NCBI GenBank assembly: GCA_029238125.1
Contig: JAQWGQ010000005.1
Location: forward strand, 1-64,000
Length of the DNA stretch: 64,000 bases
Direction of reading: 5' to 3'
Source: Flavobacteriaceae bacterium
GTDB lineage: Bacteria; Bacteroidota; Bacteroidia; Flavobacteriales; Flavobacteriaceae
The notes under the pieces were generated by a model. The model searched no databases. It saw only the letters and a list, made by a program, of their open reading frames with translations, and was not told the origin of the DNA. The translations under genes and the position numbers were made by a program. How positions within the stretch are numbered: the stretch's first letter is position 1; each line of letters starts with the position of its first letter. Of the stretch, positions 7,602-16,310 are shown piece by piece.

Positions 7602-8855
7602 CTAGTCGTTTAAGTGTAGCATACCATTATTCACAACACCATAAACCGTTCCGGGAATTTCTTTTCCGAGATAGGCGCTGTTTTTACTAGTAGATATGAT
7701 GTTTTCTTTTTGAACGGTAGTTTTTCCTTTTGGAGAGAACAAGCTGAAATCGGCTTTGGCACCAACTGCTATGGGTTGCTGTTGAATCCCAAAGCGTTCT
7801 TTTCCTTTACTGAGCAGAGTCGCTGCTGTTTGGGTGTCAAATAAGGCACACAAACTGCCATAAGCAGTTTCCAGTCCAATGCTTCCATGAGCAGCATGTT
7901 CAAACTCCATTTTTTTATGTTCAATATCCATTGGTTGGTGATCGGAAGTGACCATATCAATGGTACCGTCTTTGACGCCTTTGATGAGTGCTTTTTGATC
8001 GGAGCTTTCGCGCAATGGCGGCATGAGTTTAAAGCGGGTGTCAAATCCTTCTAGTTCTGCGTCAGTAAGCATAAGGTTGTGAATGGCAACACTGCAACTC
8101 ACATCGAGTTTTTCTTTTTTTGCTTGGCGAATAAGTGCAACGCCTTGTGCAGTAGAAATGGTGGGGATATGCAATTTTCCACCTGTGTAAGCGAGAATGG
8201 AGAGGTCTCTGCGAATTCGGATTTCTTCAGCGAGATTTGGAATTCCTGTCAATCCGAGGGAAGTACTGATCTTTCCTTCGTGCATAACGCCATGAACGGC
8301 GAGTAGTGGGTCGATCGGAAACGATTCGATTAGTCCATCAAACCCGCGTGCATACTGCAAAGCGAGTAACATAAGGTGTGGATCGTCAACGGGTTGTTTG
8401 TGATTGCTAAAGCAAATGGCACCTGCTTGCGACAAGTCGTGAAGCTCGGCGAGTTGCTGTGCGTTGTCTTGTGCAGTGATATGCCCTTTGGGGTGAAGGG
8501 TAGTGGGCGTGTGTGCAGCACTTTGAAGCAAAAAGGAAATATCGGCTTTAGATGTGGGTAGAGGGTTGGTGTTGGTGTTGTAAGCAATCTGCGTAAAGCC
8601 CGAAGCAGCAGCGACCGCAAGGCCGTGGGCTAGGGTTTCTCGTTCCTCATAACCGGGCTCCCCAAATGACACACTACTGTCAAACCAACCCAGAGAAATA
8701 CAAAGGTTTTTATGATCGATAACACTTGCTTTTGGTGCATCTATCGACTTGTCAATTTTGTCAATGATACCGTTGCGAATAAGGATGTCAAGAGTATTGC
8801 CGTGAAAGCTGCTAGTAGGATCGATAATTTTTGCGGACTTAAGAAGTATATTCAT
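7602..8855 (-). CDS. Dihydroorotase-like amidohydrolase lacking the HxH zinc motif
   Basis: A 417-aa amidohydrolase-fold protein resembling multifunctional-type dihydroorotase (PyrC/PyrX). Active dihydroorotases have DxHVHLREPG at the end of strand 1; here it is GWFDSSVSFGEPGYEE, so both metal-binding His (about residues 61 and 63) are Ser. The later His (VAIHNL) and Asp (TSDHQPMD) are kept. As I recall, other flavobacterial copies show the same DSSVSFGEPG, so this looks like a lineage feature rather than decay. It may be a non-catalytic partner, as PyrC' is for aspartate transcarbamoylase in Pseudomonas, or use altered metal binding. A TATCTTTG box lies about 35 nt upstream. Confidence 0.85.
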   Translation of the reverse strand: MNILLKSAKIIDPTSSFHGNTLDILIRNGIIDKIDKSIDAPKASVIDHKNLCISLGWFDSSVSFGEPGYEERETLAHGLAVAAASGFTQIAYNTNTNPLPTSKADISFLLQSAAHTPTTLHPKGHITAQDNAQQLAELHDLSQAGAICFSNHKQPVDDPHLMLLALQYARGFDGLIESFPIDPLLAVHGVMHEGKISTSLGLTGIPNLAEEIRIRRDLSILAYTGGKLHIPTISTAQGVALIRQAKKEKLDVSCSVAIHNLMLTDAELEGFDTRFKLMPPLRESSDQKALIKGVKDGTIDMVTSDHQPMDIEHKKMEFEHAAHGSIGLETAYGSLCALFDTQTAATLLSKGKERFGIQQQPIAVGAKADFSLFSPKGKTTVQKENIISTSKNSAYLGKEIPGTVYGVVNNGMLHLND

Positions 8856-8890
8856 CCAAAAATTTCGATAAGATTGTTAATAAACTGATA

Positions 8891-8898
8891 CAAAGATA
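8891..8898 (-). promoter_or_regulatory. Possible internal -7 box (TATCTTTG) before the dihydroorotase-like gene
   Basis: Minus-strand TATCTTTG fits TAnnTTTG and lies in the only sizeable gap of the operon. No TTG at the expected distance, so support is partial. Confidence 0.4.
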
Positions 8899-8919
8899 GA
8901 AAACCTAAACGAAAGGGAG

Positions 8920-9690
8920 CTAAAACTTCTCAAAAACCCCCAATCCAAAAAGGGCAAAGTCGTATTTGACTGGGTCTATGGGGTCGAGTGTTCGCAATTG
9001 TTGGTCGAGTTCCCGTAGGGCTTTTTGATCGTTTTGTTTTCGTTTGAGCAATCCCAACTTTCGCGCGATATTCCCAGTGTGTACATCTAGTGGACAGGAT
9101 AATTTGGATGTCGGAATATCCGTCCACAAGCCAAAGTCAACACCGTTATTGTCTTTTCGTACCATCCAACGCAAAAACATATGAATCCGCTTTGCCGATG
9201 AGCCCTTGGCAGGGTTTGCAATATGTTTGCCGGTGCGTTTGGGGTGATCACATTCAAAAAAAAGATTTCGAAAACGACAAATGGCTTCGTCCATAAACGC
9301 TTCATCTACCTTCGGAAGAAATGCCCCATGCAAACCGCCATGGTTTGTATAAAGGTGTTGTAGGGCTTGCATACAATAGCGTAAATCGATGGTGTTAAAA
9401 GTGCGGTGCACAAAGTGATCGATGGCTTCCCAATCCGATTTTGTTGAATTGATGATGTAGTCATGAGGTTGCTCTCCCATGATACGCATCAACTTGGACG
9501 CACTTGTAATGATGCTCTTTCGATTTCCCCAAGCGATGATTGCGGATAAGAAAGCGGCAATTTCGATATCTGCTTTGTTGTGAAAGCGTTTGGGAATTTG
9601 GATGGGATCAGAGGAGATAAAGTCGGGATTGTTGTACTGTTGGGCTTTCTCGTCGAGAAAAACGCGCAATTCATCGGTATTTAGCTCCAT
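8920..9690 (-). CDS. TIGR02757 (DUF2400) family protein
   Basis: A 256-aa protein with the family's recognisable blocks: IQIPKRFHNKADIEIAAFLSAIIAWGNRKSI near residues 25-60, RTGKHIANPAKGSSAKRIHMFLRWMVRKDN in the middle, and LSCPLDVHTGNIARKLGLLKRKQND near the C-terminus. The latter resembles helix-hairpin-helix DNA glycosylase elements, and the family is thought to be related to these, but activity is not established to my knowledge. Its start overlaps the lolD stop by 10 nt, so the two are co-transcribed and translationally coupled. The ATG at 9690 gives the usual length. Confidence 0.85.
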   Translation of the reverse strand: MELNTDELRVFLDEKAQQYNNPDFISSDPIQIPKRFHNKADIEIAAFLSAIIAWGNRKSIITSASKLMRIMGEQPHDYIINSTKSDWEAIDHFVHRTFNTIDLRYCMQALQHLYTNHGGLHGAFLPKVDEAFMDEAICRFRNLFFECDHPKRTGKHIANPAKGSSAKRIHMFLRWMVRKDNNGVDFGLWTDIPTSKLSCPLDVHTGNIARKLGLLKRKQNDQKALRELDQQLRTLDPIDPVKYDFALFGLGVFEKF

Positions 9691-10340
9691 TGCCCATCGA
9701 CAAGTTGGAGACTGCGATCGCCAAGCGCAGCGAGTTCTTTGTTGTGAGTTACCAATACGATGGTTTGATCAAAGTTATCGCGGAGTAACAAGAACAACTT
9801 ATGTAACTGGTCTGCAGTTTTGCTGTCCAGATTCCCACTGGGCTCGTCAGCCAGTAAGAGTTTGGGCTTGTTGATCAAAGCCCTGGCGACAGCCACGCGT
9901 TGCTGCTCACCCCCCGATAGCATAGCGGGTTTGTGATCGGCACGTTGGGCGAGACCCAAAAAGTCTAGCAATTCTAAAGCGTCTTTTTTTGCTTTTTGAA
10001 GTGGTGTTTTGCCAATCATTGCCGGGATACACACGTTTTCAATGGCACTGAACTCAGGGAGAAGTTGATGGGATTGAAACACAAAACCAAGATGCTCATT
10101 CCGAAACTTTGCCAATTCCTTTCCTTGGAGTGCAAATACATCCTGACCGCCAATCTCAAGCTTTCGATCGGTTTCATGATCAGCCACATCCAAAGTTCCC
10201 AAGATGTTGAGGAGAGTTGTCTTTCCAGCTCCAGAAGGGCCAGTAATCGTTACGATTTCTTTGGTTTTTACCTGAAGATCTACCTCATTTAGAACGGCTA
10301 AAGTTCCATAGGATTTGGACAGTTTTTTGGCATTTATCAT
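9681..10340 (-). CDS. lolD: ABC transporter ATP-binding protein, LolD/MacB type
   Basis: ATPase subunit of a lipoprotein-release or MacB-type ABC system at the inner membrane. Motifs from the chosen start: Walker [10 protein letters not shown] (34-42), signature [15 protein letters not shown], Walker [13 protein letters not shown], and H-loop VTHN. The ORF track starts at 10487, but this adds 49 non-conserved residues overlapping msrA; the family N-terminus [12 protein letters not shown] at 10340 gives 219 aa, a typical LolD size. No permease (lolC/E) is adjacent, so the partner is encoded elsewhere, which is common in this phylum. LolD is the best call; another member of the same subfamily is possible. 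Confidence 0.88.
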   Translation of the reverse strand: MINAKKLSKSYGTLAVLNEVDLQVKTKEIVTITGPSGAGKTTLLNILGTLDVADHETDRKLEIGGQDVFALQGKELAKFRNEHLGFVFQSHQLLPEFSAIENVCIPAMIGKTPLQKAKKDALELLDFLGLAQRADHKPAMLSGGEQQRVAVARALINKPKLLLADEPSGNLDSKTADQLHKLFLLLRDNFDQTIVLVTHNKELAALGDRSLQLVDGQWS

Positions 10341-10434
10341 CGGGCTAAAAGTACAAATTTGTTCTGGTATTTTTTTCTTCCCATTTGAAAAATCAACTTT
10401 TTTGTTTAAGTTTGTTGCTATATTGTTAAACAAA

Positions 10435-10968
10435 ATGATAGAGTTAGCAACATTAGCGAACGGTTGTTTTTGGTGTACAGAAACCATTTATCGACGTGTT
10501 CGTGGGGTGCTTTCGGTCAGTCCTGGTTATACAGGTGGTGTCGTCAAAAATCCGTCTTACCGAGAGGTTTGCAACGGGTCAACAGGTCATGTCGAGTGTG
10601 TTCAAATTGAGTATGACAATACACAGATTGCCTTTGCAAATCTGTTGAACGTGTTTTTTGATACCCATGACCCTACTACACTCAACAAACAAGGAGCTGA
10701 TGTAGGAACCCAGTATCGCTCTGCGATTTTCTATCACAATGCGCAACAGTTGGCTATTGCACAAGACATCATTGCATCAAAAACAAGTGCCTTTGATGAT
10801 CCGATTGTGACTGAGCTTACTCCTTTTAGCGTTTTTTATAAAGCGGAGGTGGAGCACCATGATTATTACAATCTAAATCCTTCACAACCCTATTGTCGTG
10901 CGGTCATATCGCCAAAAGTTAAAAAATTAATAACAAATCATACACAATTTCTTAAAGTAGAATTATGA
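10435..10968 (+). CDS. msrA: Peptide-methionine (S)-S-oxide reductase
   Basis: Repairs methionine-S-sulfoxide in proteins using thioredoxin. The active site GCFWCTE is at the extreme N-terminus, with catalytic Cys11 and a second Cys14. The conserved [23 protein letters not shown] and [26 protein letters not shown] blocks follow, then [10 protein letters not shown]. The track start at 10315 would add 40 residues of low-complexity sequence overlapping the divergent lolD; ATG 10435 gives 177 aa and the standard MsrA N-terminus. Its TGA overlaps the folE ATG (ATGA), so the two form an operon. Confidence 0.95.
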   Translation: MIELATLANGCFWCTETIYRRVRGVLSVSPGYTGGVVKNPSYREVCNGSTGHVECVQIEYDNTQIAFANLLNVFFDTHDPTTLNKQGADVGTQYRSAIFYHNAQQLAIAQDIIASKTSAFDDPIVTELTPFSVFYKAEVEHHDYYNLNPSQPYCRAVISPKVKKLITNHTQFLKVEL

Positions 10969-11561
10969 CATTTGAATCTATCGACACATATGACAATAGT
11001 ATTACCAACGCGATCAAATCGCATTATAAAGACATTATCCACAACATTGGAGAAAACCAAAATCGCGAGGGCTTACTCGATACCCCAAAACGTGCAGCCA
11101 AAGCGATGCAGTTTCTGACCCAGGGATACGATATGAACCCTGCTGAAATCCTTCGTGGAGCCATGTTTGCCGAGTCTTATAACGAGATGGTGTTGGTCAA
11201 AGACATTGAACTATACAGTTTGTGTGAGCATCATATGCTACCCTTTTTTGGAAAAGCGCATGTCGCTTATATTCCCAATGGTCATATTGTCGGTTTGAGT
11301 AAAATTCCTCGTGTGGTCGATGTGTTTTCACGACGACTTCAGGTTCAAGAACGCCTGACAGATCAAATTCTTGATTGTATCAATAGCACTCTGGAGCCAA
11401 AAGGCGTTGCGGTTGTAATTGAGGCCTCTCATATGTGTATGATGATGCGAGGGGTACAAAAACAAAACTCCTTAACCACAACTTCTGGTTTTCGTGGTAC
11501 GTTTGAGAAAATGGAAACGCGAAATGAGTTTTTGAAATTGATCGATTCCAAATTGTCTTAA
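10965..11561 (+). CDS. folE: GTP cyclohydrolase I
   Basis: Catalyses GTP to 7,8-dihydroneopterin triphosphate, the first step of folate and pterin synthesis. The 198-aa length is typical. Zinc ligands are visible in [21 protein letters not shown] and in [16 protein letters not shown]; the substrate-binding [23 protein letters not shown] segment lies between them. ATGA overlap with msrA indicates translational coupling. The 3' end converges on the TonB receptor with only a 9-nt gap. Confidence 0.97.
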   Translation: MTFESIDTYDNSITNAIKSHYKDIIHNIGENQNREGLLDTPKRAAKAMQFLTQGYDMNPAEILRGAMFAESYNEMVLVKDIELYSLCEHHMLPFFGKAHVAYIPNGHIVGLSKIPRVVDVFSRRLQVQERLTDQILDCINSTLEPKGVAVVIEASHMCMMMRGVQKQNSLTTTSGFRGTFEKMETRNEFLKLIDSKLS

Positions 11562-11570
11562 ATCAACAGT

Positions 11571-14003
11571 TCAATAACTGAATTTGATTTTCAAGAGCAC
11601 ACTGCGACCTTGTTCGTCTGCATAATATCGCAATCGGTTGAGATAGTTTCTATATGAACTGTTCAGTAAGTTGTCAACCGAAAGTGAAATCTTGACGTTG
11701 GATGATAAAAACGCATAAGGACCCCATCGTAAGTCAGCTCCAATCAGGTTATATCCAGATGGTGGGGTGCTGATGTCAATCGTTTTGGTGATGTATTGCC
11801 CATCTTCAACGATATCGGTTTCAAAGTTGTAATCTGGATATTGGTTTTGACGGAACACATGTTTTGTGTTGAGTTCAAAAGAAAACCTTTCCCAACGAAC
11901 AGGCGAAACAAGGATGCTGTTGCGAAGACTAAGCGGAGGAATACTGACAAGAGGTCGACCAGTACGTGTATCCTTTGCGGCAATCCAAGAAGTGTTGTTG
12001 TTTAGGGTTACGCCTTTTGCAGGTGTGTAAGACAAATCCATATCAACCCCTTTGAATGTTGCATCTACTGCTCTAAACTCCCAAACTGGAAATGCTCCTC
12101 GAATCGTAAGTTCAACTCCTTCGGGTTCGATCACAATAAAATCATGGCTTAGCGTGAGATACGGGCTGAAATTGAATTGAAGATTACCACTTGTTTTGGA
12201 ATAATCCAAAACCAATTTGTGATTGGTCTCCGTTGTTAAAAATGGATTTCCATATTCGATAGCAGCAAGTGAATGGTGTAATCCATCACTAAACAATTCG
12301 GCAATATCGGGTGCCCGCTGAGACAAACTGTAATTGAGCCCAATATCTTGTGAATTGGAAAGATCATAACGCAAGCCCCCATGTAAGGAGACCGTATTGA
12401 AAAAGAGTCTTCTCCGAATCAACCTTTGGTTAGACAGTGCTTTGGTGACGTATTTCCCCAATCGCTGTTCGTAATTTTCAAGATTCCATCTCGATAGCTT
12501 ATAGTATTTTTGCACCTCATTGTTGCTGTGCTCATAGCGCGCACCAAATCCAACCGTAAATCGATTGGGGTTTACAGCGACTGTCAAAAAGCCACCTGTT
12601 TTAAACTTGATATAGTCGGGGATCAATCGCTTTACGCCCGTATCTGGATTGGTATAATTGTCTTGAACTTGCGTAAAGATCCCCGATTTTAATGTGGCAA
12701 GACCCTGAGTCCATTCATAGTGAGCTTGTGCGTTGTGCGTATTCAAATACAAATCGATAGACGGCTTGTATTTGTTTTCACCCCGACGTACGTCAAACTC
12801 TTTTCGATTGTTTCTTTGCCACCCGTATTGCAGTCCCCATTTGTGATTTGAAGAGGTCGTTTTGAGATACGAAAGGGTAGTGGTCAAGTGATTGTTGGTT
12901 TGCTTTGGCGCATTGATATCGTGACTGAACGGAAGAATCACTCTTGGCGTGTTCAATGAAATGGATTGGTACAGGTCTCGGACACTTCCAACATGTGAGC
13001 TGCGCAAAATCCCAACTTCATTGTTGAAAACACTCGCATAGAGTTTCCATTTGCTATTCGGGCTTTGCTTTCCAACGCTCAGCGAGAGATTGTATTCGTT
13101 TAAGGCGGTATTGGTCAAAACATAATCCGGGGCTACGCTATCCCCATAATTTTTATAGGTGCCTTGGGCTTTGAAATAAACCCCATTTTCAAAAGACCTT
13201 GTCAAAGAACTCAACAGGTTTATTCCTTTATTATTGCTATTCGCTTGCAATATGGTTTTGCCAAAAAGCGAGTCAATGGCCATGGGTGTAGTGGGTTCCA
13301 AGATGACGAGCCCACCAGGGTTGTCTCCAGTATATTGAAGTGTTGAAACCCCTTTTACGACTTGAATGTTGTCAAAAGCATTGACATCAACGTTCGGCGC
13401 ATGGTCTTGACCCCACTGTTGATTTTCCAATACCGTTTGGTCATATACAATCCCTACACGACTGCCAAACATGCCATGGATGATGGGCTTTGCGAGTCCG
13501 CTTCCTGTGGAGAGAGTACTCACCCCGCTAAATTGCGAAATGGCATTTGCCAATCCATCCCCGCTGTACCGCTCTTTTTGGATTTCACTAAGCGCAACCA
13601 CCGTTGCGGTGGGGGAGACTGTGTTTGTCTTTTCTTTTTGTAAAACAACCTCGTCAAGCATCTCGATATGGTGGTCCATATAAAATGTTCGGGTTGTTGA
13701 AGACACAAGATCAATGACCTCAATCCGTTTTTCACAATTTAAATGCGAAATGACAAGGGTAATTTTTCCTGCACAGAGCTTGTTGAACACAAAAAAGCCG
13801 TCCTTCGAACTAACCGCATTTTGATTGATTCCCGTGATTTGAACAACAGCAGCTTCGAGGGGGGCATTATCGAATAAGCTCAAAACCTTTCCTTCAAGGA
13901 CGAGCTTACAGTCTTGAGAATACAAAAAACAAGTAGCCAATAAAAGTATGCTATTGGCTACTGTCTTCAATGGGTTAAAAAAATTGTTTATTAGCATATT
14001 CAA
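11571..14003 (-). CDS. TonB-dependent outer-membrane receptor, probable metal (zinc) uptake
   Basis: An 810-aa outer-membrane importer. It has a signal peptide (ends LLLATCFLYS), a carboxypeptidase-regulatory-like domain (about 30-110, GKVLSLFDNAPLEAAVVQITG), and a plug domain (about 120-235) with ANAISQFSGVSTLSTGSGLAKPIIHGMFGSRVGIVYDQ and GQDHAPNVDVNAFDNIQVVKGVSTLQYTGDNPGG. A 22-stranded barrel follows and ends in the aromatic LLKIKFSY. The plug resembles ZnuD-type receptors, and the gene follows two His-rich exported proteins, so a divalent metal, most likely zinc, is inferred as substrate; copper or nickel are alternatives. It is the last gene of the set. Confidence 0.85.
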   Translation of the reverse strand: MNMLINNFFNPLKTVANSILLLATCFLYSQDCKLVLEGKVLSLFDNAPLEAAVVQITGINQNAVSSKDGFFVFNKLCAGKITLVISHLNCEKRIEVIDLVSSTTRTFYMDHHIEMLDEVVLQKEKTNTVSPTATVVALSEIQKERYSGDGLANAISQFSGVSTLSTGSGLAKPIIHGMFGSRVGIVYDQTVLENQQWGQDHAPNVDVNAFDNIQVVKGVSTLQYTGDNPGGLVILEPTTPMAIDSLFGKTILQANSNNKGINLLSSLTRSFENGVYFKAQGTYKNYGDSVAPDYVLTNTALNEYNLSLSVGKQSPNSKWKLYASVFNNEVGILRSSHVGSVRDLYQSISLNTPRVILPFSHDINAPKQTNNHLTTTLSYLKTTSSNHKWGLQYGWQRNNRKEFDVRRGENKYKPSIDLYLNTHNAQAHYEWTQGLATLKSGIFTQVQDNYTNPDTGVKRLIPDYIKFKTGGFLTVAVNPNRFTVGFGARYEHSNNEVQKYYKLSRWNLENYEQRLGKYVTKALSNQRLIRRRLFFNTVSLHGGLRYDLSNSQDIGLNYSLSQRAPDIAELFSDGLHHSLAAIEYGNPFLTTETNHKLVLDYSKTSGNLQFNFSPYLTLSHDFIVIEPEGVELTIRGAFPVWEFRAVDATFKGVDMDLSYTPAKGVTLNNNTSWIAAKDTRTGRPLVSIPPLSLRNSILVSPVRWERFSFELNTKHVFRQNQYPDYNFETDIVEDGQYITKTIDISTPPSGYNLIGADLRWGPYAFLSSNVKISLSVDNLLNSSYRNYLNRLRYYADEQGRSVLLKIKFSY

Positions 14004-14039
14004 TAGCGATAAGCTACTTTCTGTTAATAGAAATGTGAT

Positions 14040-14657
14040 TTAATCTTCAAGTTCAATATGAACCTCAAATCCAGCCACAGTATCGTCTTCACCACCAAAA
14101 TCATTACGAACCGAACCTTCTTTTGTTTGCGGTTCGTGGATTAAATAGAGTTTGATATCACCAATTTCTTTAGCTGTTGTTGTCCAAGTCGTGTTTAAGT
14201 TGATCCCGAATCCATTGGTATCGATCACATCATCATCAGCAGATGTGATACTCAAGTTATTTAATCCGACGAATTCATAAAAAATGTAGTGTACATCATT
14301 TTCATCAATAATTTCAGGAGTGATATCCTCTCCTTCTTCCTCATGATCCCCGTCGTGGTCATGAGAATCCTCTTCTTCGTTAGTTTGATAAAATTCAGCT
14401 TCAACTGAATAGGTGGAATTTGGCGCTAACTCGATATGGCTTTCGTGTGCATGTTCATCATCATCGGTATGTTCTTCACCATCGTGCTCCAATTCCCACT
14501 TCACTTTAAAAGACGAATTGTCTGCAGTGTTTGTAAAATGAAGAATAACTTTATTGATTTCATGCTCGTGAATTTCTTCAGGATCATCTTTTGTACAAGA
14601 AACCGCCAATAGGATTGAGGCAATAAAAAGCGTTTGTAATTTAATTTGTTTAAACAT
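14040..14657 (-). CDS. His/Asp/Glu-rich lipoprotein, metal-binding partner of the TonB receptor
   Basis: A 205-aa lipoprotein from the ATG at 14657 (MFKQIKLQTLFIASILLAVSCTKDD, lipid-bearing Cys21); the track start at 14702 adds 15 unlikely residues. Three acidic His clusters stand out: EIHEHEIN, DGEEHTDDDEHAHESH and EEEDSHDHDGDHEEEGED. The C-terminal half (FVGLNNLSITSADDDVIDTNGFGINLN..WTTTAKEIGDIKLYLIHEP) matches a Bacteroidota lipoprotein family commonly annotated as a type 1 periplasmic binding fold protein. The His/Asp/Glu runs point to capture of Zn or another divalent metal at the cell surface, feeding the receptor encoded 36 nt downstream. Metal identity is inferred. Confidence 0.85.
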   Translation of the reverse strand: MFKQIKLQTLFIASILLAVSCTKDDPEEIHEHEINKVILHFTNTADNSSFKVKWELEHDGEEHTDDDEHAHESHIELAPNSTYSVEAEFYQTNEEEDSHDHDGDHEEEGEDITPEIIDENDVHYIFYEFVGLNNLSITSADDDVIDTNGFGINLNTTWTTTAKEIGDIKLYLIHEPQTKEGSVRNDFGGEDDTVAGFEVHIELED

Positions 14658-14727
14658 GATATATATTTTAGATTTTATTAAAAAGGGATGACTTTCCACC
14701 AAGGGAAAGCAGTAAAAACAGAATGGT

Positions 14728-15021
14728 TTATACTGTTGGCGGACCTCTTAAAAATCTAAAATGTAAATCGGAGTTGTTGAAGAAAGGGTTGTATGAGCTG
14801 TACGCAATCAGTGTGGAGTGGCTAAGCAGTTTAACCTCGTGATTTTGAACAAGGAAGTTATTGCTAAATACAAAATCATCAAGGAAACAGGAATCTTCCT
14901 TATGATGAAAATGTACAGCGGTTTCCTCACACTCCTCATGCTCATGATGAGATAGTTCATGCGCATAGACCACCAAAGTTGGCAGAAAAATACTGAGCGT
15001 GAAAATTAGCCGAAAAAGCAT
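14728..15021 (-). CDS. Small His-rich exported protein ending in RGPP
   Basis: A 97-aa protein from ATG 15021 (MLFRLIFTLSIFLPTLVVYAHE), with a signal peptide cleaved near Ala20. The mature N-terminus is metal-ligand rich: HELSHHEHEECEETAVHFHHKEDSC, with nine His and three Cys in the first 30 residues. The C-terminus LHFRFLRGPPTV resembles small Bacteroidota proteins I associate with metal-uptake loci. The track start at 15063 lies inside the upstream gene. The gene lies 7 nt after the DUF6787 stop, so expression could come by read-through from serCA or from an undetected internal promoter. Probable periplasmic metal chaperone; function inferred. Confidence 0.75.
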   Translation of the reverse strand: MLFRLIFTLSIFLPTLVVYAHELSHHEHEECEETAVHFHHKEDSCFLDDFVFSNNFLVQNHEVKLLSHSTLIAYSSYNPFFNNSDLHFRFLRGPPTV

Positions 15022-15028
15022 TAAGCGA

Positions 15029-15343
15029 TTATTTGTTTTTGTCCAATTTATGGATGGGCACACCTATACGAGACAACATTTTCTTTTCAAAGTTCCAAAA
15101 AAATTGGAATTCTCCAAATAAAAAACCACAAACCACCAAAATCACCTGATAAATTGGGAAGATCATCAGGATACGGATCGGCCAGTAGAGCCATAGATTG
15201 GTATTTTCAGGGGTAAGCCCAAGCCAATGGATGAGGGGTTCGGCAAGCATAGCCGATACACTGCCTGTGATGCCAAAGACAATGAAAATAATCAACAAGT
15301 GGAAGTTGGAGCGAATCCCCCAACGTTGTTTTAATTTTTTCAT
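15029..15343 (-). CDS. DUF6787-like small membrane protein downstream of serA
   Basis: A 104-aa protein with two hydrophobic segments (LLIIFIVFGITGSVSAML near 18-35 and LMIFPIYQVILVVCGFLFGEF near 60-80), a conserved-looking WLYWPIRILMIFPIYQ and a basic N-terminus (KKLKQRWGIRSN). Its place right after serA, 4 nt away, is a recurring arrangement in flavobacteria, as I recall. An integral inner-membrane protein of unknown role; a direct link to serine synthesis is not shown by the sequence. Confidence 0.78.
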   Translation of the reverse strand: MKKLKQRWGIRSNFHLLIIFIVFGITGSVSAMLAEPLIHWLGLTPENTNLWLYWPIRILMIFPIYQVILVVCGFLFGEFQFFWNFEKKMLSRIGVPIHKLDKNK

Positions 15344-15347
15344 CAGG

Positions 15348-16301
15348 TTACCCTAAAATCGCATGGATTTGTTGTGCGAGTTCTGTGCCGATACGGTCCT
15401 GTGCTTCTTGCGTTGCTGCACCAATATGAGGCGTTAGCGATACGCTCGGATGCATCAATACCTTCATGGCAGGTTTTGGCTCGTTGACAAAGGTGTCCAA
15501 GCCAGCAAAGCTCAACTGACCACTTTCAAGAGCATCAAGCAACGCGACTTCATCGACAACGCCACCACGAGCGGCATTGATAAGTCCAGCGCCTTTTTTC
15601 ATCATACCCAGTTCTTTTTTTCCAATAACAGGCTTGTCCTGCGCAGGAACGTGCAAACTGATAAAATCTGCCTCTTTCAGTACAGACTCAAAACTGTTCA
15701 TCTCAACGGGAACATCAACCTCAGTTCCGTTACCCAATACCACCTTGACCTCTGCCTTGTCCATAAATGGGTCATGCGCAATGACATGCATGCCGACACC
15801 AAGCGCAATCTTAGCAGTTTCTTGTCCAATACGTCCAAAACCAATGACTCCCATGGTCTTGCCACGGAGTTCAGAACCGCCAGCATAATTTTTCTTTAGC
15901 ATCTTAAACTTGGTTTCACCTTCCAAGGGCATTTGACGGTTGGCATCAAATAGATAGCGAACACCACCGTATAGGTGGGCAAAGACCAGTTCTGCTACCG
16001 AAGCAGATGAAGCTGCTGGTGTGTTGATGACATGCAGGCCCTTTTCACGAGCATAGTCCACATCGATATTATCCATACCTACACCACCACGACCAATGAT
16101 TTTTAAACTAGGGCAAGCATCGATCAGGTCTTTTCGAACCGTTGTGGCACTTCGTACCAATAAGACATCAATCTCATTGGTGTTGATGTGATTTTCCAAT
16201 TGTTCCTGAGCGACATTGGTTGTGCTCACTTCATAACCATATTTCTCGAGTTCCTCCACTCCAGATGCTGATATGCCGTCGTTTGCAAGTATTTTTGCCA
16301 T
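15348..16301 (-). CDS. serA: D-3-phosphoglycerate dehydrogenase, short form
   Basis: Oxidises 3-phosphoglycerate to 3-phosphohydroxypyruvate with NAD+, the first step of serine synthesis. The 317-aa length covers the substrate and NAD domains only, with no C-terminal ACT domain, so serine feedback inhibition of the E. coli type is not expected. Motifs: GRGGVGMDNIDVDYA, Rossmann GVIGFGRIGQETAKIALG, active-site Arg in NAARGGVVDE, and the catalytic His in TPHIGAATQEAQDR. It lies 9 nt downstream of serC on the same strand, together encoding consecutive pathway steps. Confidence 0.95.
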   Translation of the reverse strand: MAKILANDGISASGVEELEKYGYEVSTTNVAQEQLENHINTNEIDVLLVRSATTVRKDLIDACPSLKIIGRGGVGMDNIDVDYAREKGLHVINTPAASSASVAELVFAHLYGGVRYLFDANRQMPLEGETKFKMLKKNYAGGSELRGKTMGVIGFGRIGQETAKIALGVGMHVIAHDPFMDKAEVKVVLGNGTEVDVPVEMNSFESVLKEADFISLHVPAQDKPVIGKKELGMMKKGAGLINAARGGVVDEVALLDALESGQLSFAGLDTFVNEPKPAMKVLMHPSVSLTPHIGAATQEAQDRIGTELAQQIHAILG

Positions 16302-16310
16302 TGTTTTAAT

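Noticed and set aside
9596-9874. Plus-strand ORF 9590-9874 over lolD/TIGR02757
   Set aside because: Shadow frame across the overlap of two well-supported minus-strand genes.
10315-10434. N-terminal extension of msrA in the ORF track
   Set aside because: It overlaps the divergent lolD start; the conserved GCFWC motif demands a start shortly before it.
15450-15899. 149-aa plus-strand ORF opposite serA
   Set aside because: Antisense to a complete serA; low-complexity translation without domain features.
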